From: Streptomyces sp. NBC_00190
GTDB lineage: Bacteria > Actinomycetota > Actinomycetes > Streptomycetales > Streptomycetaceae
Assembly (NCBI RefSeq): GCF_036203305.1
Contig: NZ_CP108131.1
Location: 4,402,001 to 4,466,000 of the forward strand
Length of the DNA: 64,000 bases
Direction: 5' to 3'
Position 1 is the stretch's first letter. Every line of letters begins with the position of its first letter. Positions 8,937-16,249 of the stretch are shown here, piece after piece. The notes below the pieces were generated by a model that worked only from the letters and a program-made list of their open reading frames with translations, ran no database searches and was not told where the DNA came from. The translations under genes and the position numbers were made by a program.

Positions 8937-9797
8937 CTACGCGTCGAACTCGCCGCGCCAGGCGAAATCGAGGAGGGCCTCGGGGAGGTAGTCGGACTGG
9001 ACCTCGACGGGGATGCCGTTGGCCTTGGCCAGGCAGGCGATCGCCAGCGGGGCGAGAGCAACGACGCCCAGGATGTTGCGGGTGCGGTCCTCGTCTGCGG
9101 TCCAGTACTCCTTGTGCCAGCGGACGGCGTCGGCCAGGGCGTCGTTGAAGCCGGCGGGGTCGTTGCGCAGGTAGCGGTAGAGCATCATGATCGGCGGGTA
9201 GCGGAGCTTGGTCATCTCGTCCGCGTCGACGACATGGGCGTGCTCGGCCGCGCTCAGGTCCACAGCGCGCACCAGGTGCGTGCGCAGGTCGTCGCGGCGG
9301 AGCCAGAAGCTCTGGAGGGTCTCCACCCAGGCGTAGGTGTACTCGTCCAGCGTGCCGCCGAAGTCGCGCAGCAGGGAGACCGGGATCCGGGCCAGCATGT
9401 TGAGGCGAGCGGCTTCACGGCAGATCATCGCGAGGTAGAAGGCGTCGAGCCAGGTGTCCGCGTTGAGGTAGGTCTGGGGCCCGGTGGTGGCGAGGTGGCG
9501 CTCCTCCTGGCGGATCTTGCAGGTGACCGTTTCCCGGTCGGGATCGGCGGCGGCGAACACGGCAGAGTGCACCTGCATGGCCAGCAGCCAGGATTCCCAG
9601 GTCTCCAGCATGCCGGCCGTGGGATCCTCGACACAGCGGACGAGAGCGACGTTCAGCGACTCCATGACCACGTCTGACCTGGAGTTGTGTGAGGTCTCGA
9701 TCTTCTCCAGCGAATAGGACAGCGACCCCTCCATGACGGGAACCACCGCTGCCATATCGTCCTTCGGATAGTCCTGGCGGGACAGGATCATGGTCAT
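8937..9797 (-). CDS. Imm49-family immunity protein
   Basis: A 286-residue, all-helical-looking protein of the polymorphic-toxin immunity family Imm49. Hallmarks are AMQVHSAVFAAA (about 87-98), TWLDAFYLAMICRE, ARIPVSLLRDFG, YTYAWVETLQSFWLR, KLRYPPIMMLYRYLRND, WTADEDRTRN and the closing LAPLAIACLAKANGIPVEVQSDYLPEALLDFAW-GEF. It starts 36 bases after the other intact Imm49 gene and is probably in the same transcript as the toxin. It is diverged from its neighbour (clearly less than half identical by eye), so it may protect against a different toxin variant rather than the local one. Cytoplasmic. Confidence 0.85.
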   Translation of the reverse strand: MTMILSRQDYPKDDMAAVVPVMEGSLSYSLEKIETSHNSRSDVVMESLNVALVRCVEDPTAGMLETWESWLLAMQVHSAVFAAADPDRETVTCKIRQEERHLATTGPQTYLNADTWLDAFYLAMICREAARLNMLARIPVSLLRDFGGTLDEYTYAWVETLQSFWLRRDDLRTHLVRAVDLSAAEHAHVVDADEMTKLRYPPIMMLYRYLRNDPAGFNDALADAVRWHKEYWTADEDRTRNILGVVALAPLAIACLAKANGIPVEVQSDYLPEALLDFAWRGEFDA

Positions 9798-9833
9798 GGG
9801 CGTATCCCGATGAGTACGGCGGTTATATGCGCC

Positions 9834-10685
9834 TTACGTGGGGAATTCGCCGCACCAGTTGCGGCCAAGGAGAGTGGCGGGCAGGTACTCGGACTCGACT
9901 TCGATGGGGATGCCCGCATCGTGGGCGATGCAAGCCATGGCGAGCGGTGCGAGCGCGACGAAACCCGATGCCTGGAGTGCCCTGCTCTCTTCGCTCCAGT
10001 AGTCCTTGTGCCAGTCGAGGGCGGTAGCGAGTGCACGGTTGAATCCGTCGTTGTCCTTGCGGATGAACCGATGGAACATCTCCATCGGCGGGTACACCAG
10101 CCGGCCGACCATCTGGGGGTCTGCGACGACTTCGGGCTCCGTGCGGTCTACCGCGGCCACCAGCTTTGGTACGAGCTCAGGGCCACCGAGCCAGTAGGTC
10201 TGGAGGGTGTCGATCCAGGCGTAGTGGTACTCCTCGAAGCGCGACCCGTTCTCCCGGAGCAAAGACAGAGGTACCCGGCACAGGGCTGTGATCCTGTCCC
10301 GTTCCCGGCACACCACGGCCAGGTAGAAGGCGCTGAGCCACGCGTCCGGCTGTACGTACCACTCTGGACCGGTGGCTTTGAGCGCGCGGTCCTTGTGCGC
10401 GATACGACACTGCACCTGTTCTTCGGACGTGGTCGCGGCGGCGAACACGGCGGAGCTCGTTTGCATCGCGTTCACCCAGGCATCCCAGGTGGGAAAGATC
10501 GATGCCCTCGGGTCGACAAGGCAACGTGACTGGGCCAAGGTGAGCGTGGTGCGCTGGGCATCACCCAGGTCGGTGGAGTCTTCCTCCAGCCCGTCGATCA
10601 GTTCCTGCGCGTTCTCTTGGAGTATGGCGAGGCCTTCTTCTGCCCTGCCCGTGGGAACGGGGTGACGGGGGATGATCGAGACCAA
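9834..10685 (-). CDS. Imm49-family immunity protein, likely cognate to the adjacent toxin
   Basis: A 283-residue Imm49 protein directly behind the toxin gene. I place the start at TTG 10685: AGGAGA lies six bases upstream, and family similarity begins at VSIIPRHPVPTGR. Signature blocks include NAMQTSSAVFAAA, WLSAFYLAVVCRERDR, CRVPLSLLRENG, YAWIDTLQTYWLGG, RLVYPPMEMFHRFIRKD and FVALAPLAMACIAHDAGIPIEVESEYLP. The ribosome binding site overlaps the toxin stop codon (TAAGGAGA) and only 11 bases separate the genes, so toxin and immunity protein should be co-translated. Inactivation of the toxin by direct binding in the cytoplasm is the known model for such pairs; the specificity here is inferred from position. 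Confidence 0.88.
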   Translation of the reverse strand: MVSIIPRHPVPTGRAEEGLAILQENAQELIDGLEEDSTDLGDAQRTTLTLAQSRCLVDPRASIFPTWDAWVNAMQTSSAVFAAATTSEEQVQCRIAHKDRALKATGPEWYVQPDAWLSAFYLAVVCRERDRITALCRVPLSLLRENGSRFEEYHYAWIDTLQTYWLGGPELVPKLVAAVDRTEPEVVADPQMVGRLVYPPMEMFHRFIRKDNDGFNRALATALDWHKDYWSEESRALQASGFVALAPLAMACIAHDAGIPIEVESEYLPATLLGRNWCGEFPT

Positions 10686-10696
10686 CGCAATTCTCC

Positions 10697-13528
10697 TTAG
10701 AAGAGCTTGAAGTGTTTGAGCTCGGCCCCAGCATACTGGCCGGTGTTTTCGGCAGCCTGGACGAGGACGTAGCGCAGAGTCTTGTTCTTGATGGCTTTCC
10801 GGATTTCCGCGGCGTACTTGCCGTCGGCCGGCGAGGTGGCAACACGGCCTTCCATTTCGGCAACAATGGTGCGGACGTACTCGATGGATCCCTGTTTCAC
10901 CATGAACCGGTCGAAGTCGCCGGCGCCTTGACGCCAGTCCAGCGTACCGTTGGGGCTCTTCGCCTCGACGATCACTAGGTTGCCGTCCTTGTCGCGCCAC
11001 AGCTGGTCGAATGCCCTCGACCCGTTGGGCGTCTCCGGCAACGGCGGATCGTCGACCTCCTTGGCGCCCTTGAACTCGTCCTGGAGAAGCATGTGGTGCC
11101 TTGCGGCCTCTTCTCCAAGGGCCTCGCCGAGCTTGGTGTTGTTGGGTACGTCCTTGCCGACCGTGAGGTTGTAGTGCTCCAGCGCCTTATCCAGCTCCAG
11201 CGCGTTCCCAACGCTCGGATCCTTGGCAAAGGCCTTTTCCCACTTGGTCAGGTCCATGCCCGCCCGACGCTTGGCCGCAACCTCGTCAAGGTGGTTCAGA
11301 CCCTGAGGGTCAACGGTATCCCGGCCCCTCACCAGGTCTTCGAGGTGGAAGCCACCCGGGTCCGCGTGCGGCAATTGGCTAGTGGCAATCCAACTACCGT
11401 CCTTCTCAATGAGCTTCGGCAGGAGTTGGCCGTCGACCAACATGTCGGCATCGTTTCGCTTGCCGAGCCCCCACTTGTCGTAGTGCTCCGCGCGCCAGAC
11501 CGGGTCCTCGTTGGCCAGCCGAACGTGCTCGCGGGTGATGGCCATGCTTTCCTCGGGCGTCCGCTGCTTGGGCGGGACCTCGCGGGCAGCCTCGTACTCC
11601 GCACGGTGCGCTGCGCGGGTCGCCTCATCGAGGGGGGCCGAGGACGGGGCATCCGGGTGGCCGCCGCCCGTGCCGGGCCCGTCCGGGTGGGTACCGCCGG
11701 TTGACGGGCCGTCCGGGTGGCCTGGGCCGGTGGGACCGTCGCCGTGGCCGCCGGTGCCCGGGGTGTCCGGGTGGGTGCCGCCCCCGCTCGGAGCGTCGGT
11801 GCCGTGGGTGGACGGGGTGTCCGGGTGGCCGCCGCGGGGGGTGTTGTTCAGGTCGCCCCGCGGCATGTTGTCCGGGGCGTGGCCGCCGGGGGTGTGGTCC
11901 GGGGTGTGGCCGCCGGGGGTGTGGTCCGGGGTGTGGCCGGTCGGGGCGTGGTCGCCCGCGTGGACCGGGTCGGAGATGTCGGAGCCGAGGCGGATGCCGT
12001 CGTCGCCTCGGCCGCCGACGGACACCAGCTCGCGCTCCGGGACCTTGACCGAGGCCGGGGAGTCCACCTTCGGGGCGTCGACGCGCGGGGTGTCCGCGCC
12101 CGCGTCCGGCTTGCCCGTCGGGGCGTCCTCGGCGTGGTGCGTGATGTCGCCCGCGGCGTCGTAGATGTTGCCCTTGGGGTCCATGAACTGCGCCGGACCG
12201 TCCACCGGCAGCTTCACCGAGCCCGGCGGCAGCGTGGCCGTGCCCTCGGGGAGCTTGATGTTGCCGTCCGGGAGTTTGATCGCCCCGTCCGGGATCGCGG
12301 TGCCCTCGGGGAGGTGGATCGCACCGTCGGGGAGATGGACGGCACCCTCGGGGAGGGCGATCGCGCCGTCCACGTTGATGTTCGGGACCTCGATCTTGCC
12401 CAGGCCCTTCAGCCCGGCCATCACGTCGCCGATCTTCGAGATGCCCGCGCCCGCGCCCTTGAAGACGTACGTCATCGGGTCGATGGCCCGCCCGGCCTTG
12501 CCCGCGAACGACAGCGCCTTGGCCACCGCGCCCGCCTTGCCCGCACCCGACGCCGCACCGCCCGCACCGCCGGTGAATACGGTCGTCACCACGTTGAAGG
12601 TGACCGCACCCGCCGCACGCGACGGGTTCGAGCCCCACTGGTCCCACGCCAGCAGCGCCTTGCCCGTTTCCTTCATCGCCGTACGCGAATCACGCAGCCA
12701 CGACGGAAGCTTGTCGTCGGGGGCCGCCAGATACGCCGGACCCACGATCGGCAGGGTGGAGATCGCAAGGCCCGTCGCCAGCTTCGCCAGGCCCGTCCAG
12801 GCCTGACCCGCCGCGTCCCAGCCCTGGAAGCCGACGAGCGTGCCCAGGCCGACGATCGTGCCCCACACACCGTCGACGATCACGCCCTTGCCGAAGTCGT
12901 AGGCGTGCTCCCACACCTGCCACCACGGCACCGACTCCTCCACCGCGTCACCCCACGGCAGCGACTTCGACTGCTTCAGGGCCTCGGCGTCGTAGCCGTA
13001 CATGCCCTCGCCGTGCGAGCCGTCGTCCTTCTTCAGGGCGGGCCCGCCCACCAGAGCGACGATCTTCGCGTGAGCAGCGCGTTCCACCTCCTGGAACTGC
13101 GCCCACACTTCGGCGATGTCATTGCGGCGATCGAGGTTCTCCTCGATCAGATCGCCGTCCTCGCGCCACTTCTTGTCGTCGGACACCTTCGAACGAAACG
13201 CTTCCGCTTCCTTCTTCAGGTGCTCCAGCTTCTTCACCAGCGGTTCGACATCGCGACTGTACGTACCCAGCGCCCCCGCGATGGTGCACATGTCGGAACT
13301 CAGCTTCAGCCCGAGGTCGGCGACCGGCTTGGTCGTCGCGAACAGCTGGTCCGCCTCCGGCGCCTGGTAGAACGCCTGCAGCCCGCCGAAACTGGTGTGG
13401 ACGTCACTGGCCTTCGTGGAGACCGTCGCCCCGCCCGACGAGATCTCCTTCACCTTCGCGTCCAGCACCGCCAGATCGCCGGTGAAGACGGGTATCTCGG
13501 CCGGATCGACGGGTGCGTTGCCGCTCAC
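10697..13528 (-). CDS. Type VII-linked polymorphic toxin with PD-(D/E)xK-like nuclease tip
   Basis: A 943-residue modular protein. Residues 1-160 are helical and ESX-like. About 200-345 contain Trp- and Gly/Ala-rich hydrophobic stretches (WWQVWEHAYDF, GTIVGLGTLVGF). About 392-442 are a seven-residue LPxGxxx repeat array. About 528-630 are a His/Pro/Gly/Thr linker with 9-residue repeats. About 640-760 look like a pre-toxin region. The C-terminal ~180 residues end in FDQLW (Asp841) and VIVEAK (Glu855, Lys857), a PD-(D/E)xK-like arrangement suggesting DNA or RNA cleavage. The start is GTG 13528, overlapping the previous stop as GTGA. The toxin tip is visibly less GC-rich than the rest, as expected for exchangeable tips. 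The neighbouring EccC and Imm49 genes support export and immunity. Confidence 0.82.
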   Translation of the reverse strand: MSGNAPVDPAEIPVFTGDLAVLDAKVKEISSGGATVSTKASDVHTSFGGLQAFYQAPEADQLFATTKPVADLGLKLSSDMCTIAGALGTYSRDVEPLVKKLEHLKKEAEAFRSKVSDDKKWREDGDLIEENLDRRNDIAEVWAQFQEVERAAHAKIVALVGGPALKKDDGSHGEGMYGYDAEALKQSKSLPWGDAVEESVPWWQVWEHAYDFGKGVIVDGVWGTIVGLGTLVGFQGWDAAGQAWTGLAKLATGLAISTLPIVGPAYLAAPDDKLPSWLRDSRTAMKETGKALLAWDQWGSNPSRAAGAVTFNVVTTVFTGGAGGAASGAGKAGAVAKALSFAGKAGRAIDPMTYVFKGAGAGISKIGDVMAGLKGLGKIEVPNINVDGAIALPEGAVHLPDGAIHLPEGTAIPDGAIKLPDGNIKLPEGTATLPPGSVKLPVDGPAQFMDPKGNIYDAAGDITHHAEDAPTGKPDAGADTPRVDAPKVDSPASVKVPERELVSVGGRGDDGIRLGSDISDPVHAGDHAPTGHTPDHTPGGHTPDHTPGGHAPDNMPRGDLNNTPRGGHPDTPSTHGTDAPSGGGTHPDTPGTGGHGDGPTGPGHPDGPSTGGTHPDGPGTGGGHPDAPSSAPLDEATRAAHRAEYEAAREVPPKQRTPEESMAITREHVRLANEDPVWRAEHYDKWGLGKRNDADMLVDGQLLPKLIEKDGSWIATSQLPHADPGGFHLEDLVRGRDTVDPQGLNHLDEVAAKRRAGMDLTKWEKAFAKDPSVGNALELDKALEHYNLTVGKDVPNNTKLGEALGEEAARHHMLLQDEFKGAKEVDDPPLPETPNGSRAFDQLWRDKDGNLVIVEAKSPNGTLDWRQGAGDFDRFMVKQGSIEYVRTIVAEMEGRVATSPADGKYAAEIRKAIKNKTLRYVLVQAAENTGQYAGAELKHFKLF
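11867..11935 (-). repeat. 27-bp tandem repeat encoding HTPDHTPGG in the toxin linker
   Basis: Two near-identical 27-base units and a partial third encode residues 532-554 of the toxin (HTPDHTPGG twice, then HAPDN). Flanking sequence continues with looser THPDxPGTGG copies to about residue 626. It is probably a flexible extended linker. Confidence 0.8.
12203..12355 (-). repeat. 21-bp degenerate repeat encoding LPxGxxx heptads
   Basis: Residues 392-442 of the toxin are about seven successive units such as LPEGAVH, LPDGAIH, IPDGAIK, LPDGNIK, LPPGSVK. At DNA level the 21-base units are similar but not identical. The regular Leu-Pro-x-Gly spacing suggests an elongated stalk. Confidence 0.75.
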
Positions 13529-13953
13529 TTCTTCCCCCCCGGCTGTTCGCGCAGGACGTCCAGATTCATGGCCCTTGCCGCGTCCTGAGCGGCCTTGGCC
13601 TGGTCCAGGTCGCCTTCGAGGTACTCGTTCGTCGCCTTGACCGCGCCGAGGATGCAGGCCTCGATGCGGTGCGCCATCGACTCCAGTTCCTTCTTGCGGC
13701 CCTCCAGGTACGTACCCAGAGCGGCCGCGACCGGGCCCATCGCCTTATGCGACAGCGGAGGCTTGCCCGGCGCCACCGGACCCTGCACCTTGGTCTCGGC
13801 CGCCGAGCCGGGCACGGCCGTGCCCGCTGCCTGGGCCGCCTCCGACATGTTCGTGATCAGGGAGTTCAGGGCCTTCTCCAGCTCGCCGGCATTCCCGCCG
13901 ACGGTCTTCAACTGACCCTGCACACCCTGCGGCTTGATGTCCCACGACGTCAT
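13525..13953 (-). CDS. DUF6507-like helical protein, probable ESX accessory
   Basis: A 142-residue protein without signal peptide or membrane segment. It begins MTSWDIKPQGVQGQL and is mostly predicted amphipathic helix (LKTVGGNAGELEKALNSLITNM; ALGTYLEGRKKELESMAHRIEACILGAVKATNEYLEGDLDQA) around a Gly/Pro-rich loop. This resembles the small WXG100-like partners that precede T7SS toxins in Streptomyces, and I recognise the DUF6507 style of sequence. Its stop overlaps the toxin start (GTGA), implying coupled expression and possibly a chaperone or co-secretion role for the toxin; that role is inference. Confidence 0.72.
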   Translation of the reverse strand: MTSWDIKPQGVQGQLKTVGGNAGELEKALNSLITNMSEAAQAAGTAVPGSAAETKVQGPVAPGKPPLSHKAMGPVAAALGTYLEGRKKELESMAHRIEACILGAVKATNEYLEGDLDQAKAAQDAARAMNLDVLREQPGGKK

Positions 13954-14025
13954 CGACGACCCACCCCCGTGTAGCCCGCTGCCATACAGCCCCGCTGCCC
14001 CGCCGCCCCGCTAAAACGATCCTGC

Positions 14026-14337
14026 TCAGCCGATGTTGTCGACCGCGGCCTTCGCCCGCTGCAGCGTCTGCTGCGCCGTGCCGTCGTTCTTCTCCAGCGT
14101 CGAATTCAGCAGCTGGATGATGTTCTTGACCTCCTGCGAGGCGTTCTTCCAGCGCGTCTCCTTGGCGTGGTAGTCGTCCGCCACACCATCCGCGGCGAAG
14201 TCCGACATCGCCTTCGCCACCTGCGCCTCGCGCGCCGCGATCACCTGCTCCAGCTGACCGATCACGACCTTGATGTTGCCCTGCGCCTCCGTCGAGGCGC
14301 CCACGTCGTACGAACGACGGTCCTTGTCACCAGCCAT
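14026..14337 (-). CDS. Small ESX/ESAT-6-like helical protein
   Basis: A 103-residue protein, MAGDKDRRSYDVG..., forming a predicted helical hairpin: about 15-45 (NIKVVIGQLEQVIAAREAQVAKAMSDF) and 60-100 (AKETRWKNASQEVKNIIQLLNSTLEKNDGTAQQTLQRAKAAVDNI). Size and helix-turn-helix pattern match WXG100 proteins, although the turn has no strict Trp-x-Gly; RWKNAS is the nearest tryptophan. I choose ATG 14337 because it follows GGGGAG and homology should start at MAGDKD; a GTG nine bases earlier is also possible. It lies in the T7SS operon between the toxin partner and a second ESX-like gene, and is likely secreted as a heterodimer with it. Confidence 0.8.
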   Translation of the reverse strand: MAGDKDRRSYDVGASTEAQGNIKVVIGQLEQVIAAREAQVAKAMSDFAADGVADDYHAKETRWKNASQEVKNIIQLLNSTLEKNDGTAQQTLQRAKAAVDNIG

Positions 14338-14364
14338 CACAACCACACTCCCCGTGAAGAAGAA

Positions 14365-14697
14365 TCAGCGACCCGAGAAGCGGGCCGCGTCGAAGTTCGC
14401 CGCCGACTGCTGCTGCCGCGCGTTCTCGCCCTGCTCCTGGTCACCCGAACCGAAGGCCCGCTCCATGCCCGACTGACCGCCCAGGATCGCGGCCAGCGAA
14501 GCGTTGAGCTCCTTCGCGATGCCGTCCGAACGCGCCTTGAACGAGTCGAACGCCACCTTGCCCTGGCCGTTGAACTTGCCCTCCAGCGGCTGCGCCGCGT
14601 CCACCAGCAGCTTGATCAGCGTTCCCAGGTCCGTACTCGAATTCCGCGACCCCGACATCAGGCTCGTCAGAACCTGCGTCCCCATGTCGAACTTCAT
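14365..14697 (-). CDS. Small ESX/WXG100-like protein
   Basis: A 110-residue protein starting at ATG 14697 behind GGGGGAG. Helix one is about 5-38 (MGTQVLTSLMSGSRNSSTDLGTLIKLLVDAAQPL), followed by KFNGQGKVAF, where FNG takes the place of the canonical WXG turn, then a second helix to about 75 and a Gln/Ala-rich tail. Twenty-seven bases separate it from the next ESX-like gene, the typical paired arrangement of esxA/esxB. The pair, with EccC as the motor, suggests that this locus exports its own small substrates as well as the large toxin. Confidence 0.8.
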   Translation of the reverse strand: MKFDMGTQVLTSLMSGSRNSSTDLGTLIKLLVDAAQPLEGKFNGQGKVAFDSFKARSDGIAKELNASLAAILGGQSGMERAFGSGDQEQGENARQQQSAANFDAARFSGR

Positions 14698-14814
14698 CCC
14701 ACTCCCCCGCACACTCGAACGATCGTAAGTATGTCCAGTTCTATCAACTCACATCGCTCCTGCAACGAGCAACGGGCCGTCTGTGACCCGGCTATGACAA
14801 ACCACCAGGCATCT

Positions 14815-16233
14815 TCACGAGCCCTTCAGGTGCCTCATCAGCTGCTCGAAGACGCTCCACCCCGACAGGTCCGACGGATTTCCGGGCAGCGGGTAGTAGT
14901 AGGCGGGGCGGGCCTTCGGCCCCAGCCGCAGCGGCTGTTCGGCCAGCGGCGTACGCCGGGCCCGGTCGTCCGGCATCCGCCGGACCTCCTCGGAGCCCAG
15001 GACGAAGGCCAGCGGCACCCCGGGCCCCTCGAAGCGCGGCGGCACCAGCAGATCACGGCGCGCTTTGCGGAGCTGTACGAGCATCGACTGGAGGCGGTGG
15101 CGCGTAACGAGCGCTTCCGCGACGCGGTGCAGGGCCTCCAGCGGCGGCTGCTCGTCGGCGCCGTAGCCGAACGCCAGCGTCACGTCCTCCTCCACACCCG
15201 CCTTCGTACGGCTGATCCGCACCGTTGCGAGTCCGGGCCGCCCGGGGCTGCCCACCACCACGAACCACGTCGGCTCGGGGGCCCGGGTGAACGCCACATC
15301 GGTCAGCCGTCCCGGCGACCAGGGCAGGTTGGCCGGCTCGGCCGTCCCCCACCCCGCCGGGGGCTCGCCGGTCAGCTCGCGCCACACCGTCTCCAGGGCG
15401 CCGCCGAGGACCAGCCGCTCGTCCGCGGGGTGGATGGTGCGGAAGGTGAGGGCCAGCTGCCGTTCGCCCGTCGCCGCCACCTCCTGGAACGTGGCGGCGA
15501 CGGGGACGCGCGGATCGTCCTCGGTGGCGTCCGGGGGGACCACCGCGGCGAACATGCCCTCCTGCCAGCGCAGCACCGCGCCCGACATGCCGTCGTAGTA
15601 GCCGTCCCGCCCGTCCTGCACGACCCACCGCGACGGCCAGCCCGGCATGTTCGCCAGCACCGCCGGGGACAGCTTCGTCCCGGGCGGCGTGACGACCTGC
15701 AGGCCCCGCTCGGCCGCCGCGGCGGCCCGGTAGGCGTCGGAGAGCCAGGCCGTCATGGCGACGACCGGCCGGTCCATGATGACGACGGCGACGTTGCCGG
15801 TCAGCACGTCGACGGCGGGCTGCGCCGCCGCGGGCGCCGGCGCCACGCTGATCCCCTCGCTCTGCACCACCGCCACCGACCGCGCGGCATCCGGCGGCCA
15901 GGCGCTCCCCCCGCCCAGCGAGGCGATCCGGGCCGCGAAGGTGCCCGCGAGGCGCTCGGCCTCGGGGACGCCGGTGGTGGCGCGGGCCTCGGTCCACCAG
16001 AAGGGGACCCGCGGCGGGGTGGCTCCGAGCAGCCGCTCGGCCTCTCCCTCGACCTGGACCAGCAGCGGCGCCTCGACGGAGACGAGCGGACGCCCCTGCT
16101 CGTCGCAGAGCTGTACGACCGCGCCCTCGCCCGTCGTGTCCACGAGCTTGTCGGGGCCGCCGGAGAGCAGACCCGCGAGCACGGTCCAGGGCTCGGGCAT
16201 CCGCGGCGTGAGGGCTATGACGTCCTTGGTCAT
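14815..16233 (-). CDS. DUF6177-like protein of T7SS locus
   Basis: A 472-residue soluble protein lying 16 bases downstream of eccC. It starts MTKDVIALTPRMPEPWTVLAGLLSGGPDKLVDTTGEGAVVQLCDEQGRPLVSVE. There is no signal peptide, membrane helix or nucleotide-binding motif. The middle (MDRPVVAMTAWLSDAYRAAAAAERGLQVVTPPGTKLS) and C-terminal section (LSGWSVFEQLMRHL) match my memory of the DUF6177 family found in actinobacterial T7SS clusters. Its function is unknown; position between the motor and the substrates suggests a substrate-recognition or chaperone role comparable to EspG in mycobacteria, but I see no direct sequence evidence for that. Confidence 0.75.
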   Translation of the reverse strand: MTKDVIALTPRMPEPWTVLAGLLSGGPDKLVDTTGEGAVVQLCDEQGRPLVSVEAPLLVQVEGEAERLLGATPPRVPFWWTEARATTGVPEAERLAGTFAARIASLGGGSAWPPDAARSVAVVQSEGISVAPAPAAAQPAVDVLTGNVAVVIMDRPVVAMTAWLSDAYRAAAAAERGLQVVTPPGTKLSPAVLANMPGWPSRWVVQDGRDGYYDGMSGAVLRWQEGMFAAVVPPDATEDDPRVPVAATFQEVAATGERQLALTFRTIHPADERLVLGGALETVWRELTGEPPAGWGTAEPANLPWSPGRLTDVAFTRAPEPTWFVVVGSPGRPGLATVRISRTKAGVEEDVTLAFGYGADEQPPLEALHRVAEALVTRHRLQSMLVQLRKARRDLLVPPRFEGPGVPLAFVLGSEEVRRMPDDRARRTPLAEQPLRLGPKARPAYYYPLPGNPSDLSGWSVFEQLMRHLKGS

Positions 16234-16249
16234 GTGGTCCTGCGGTCCT

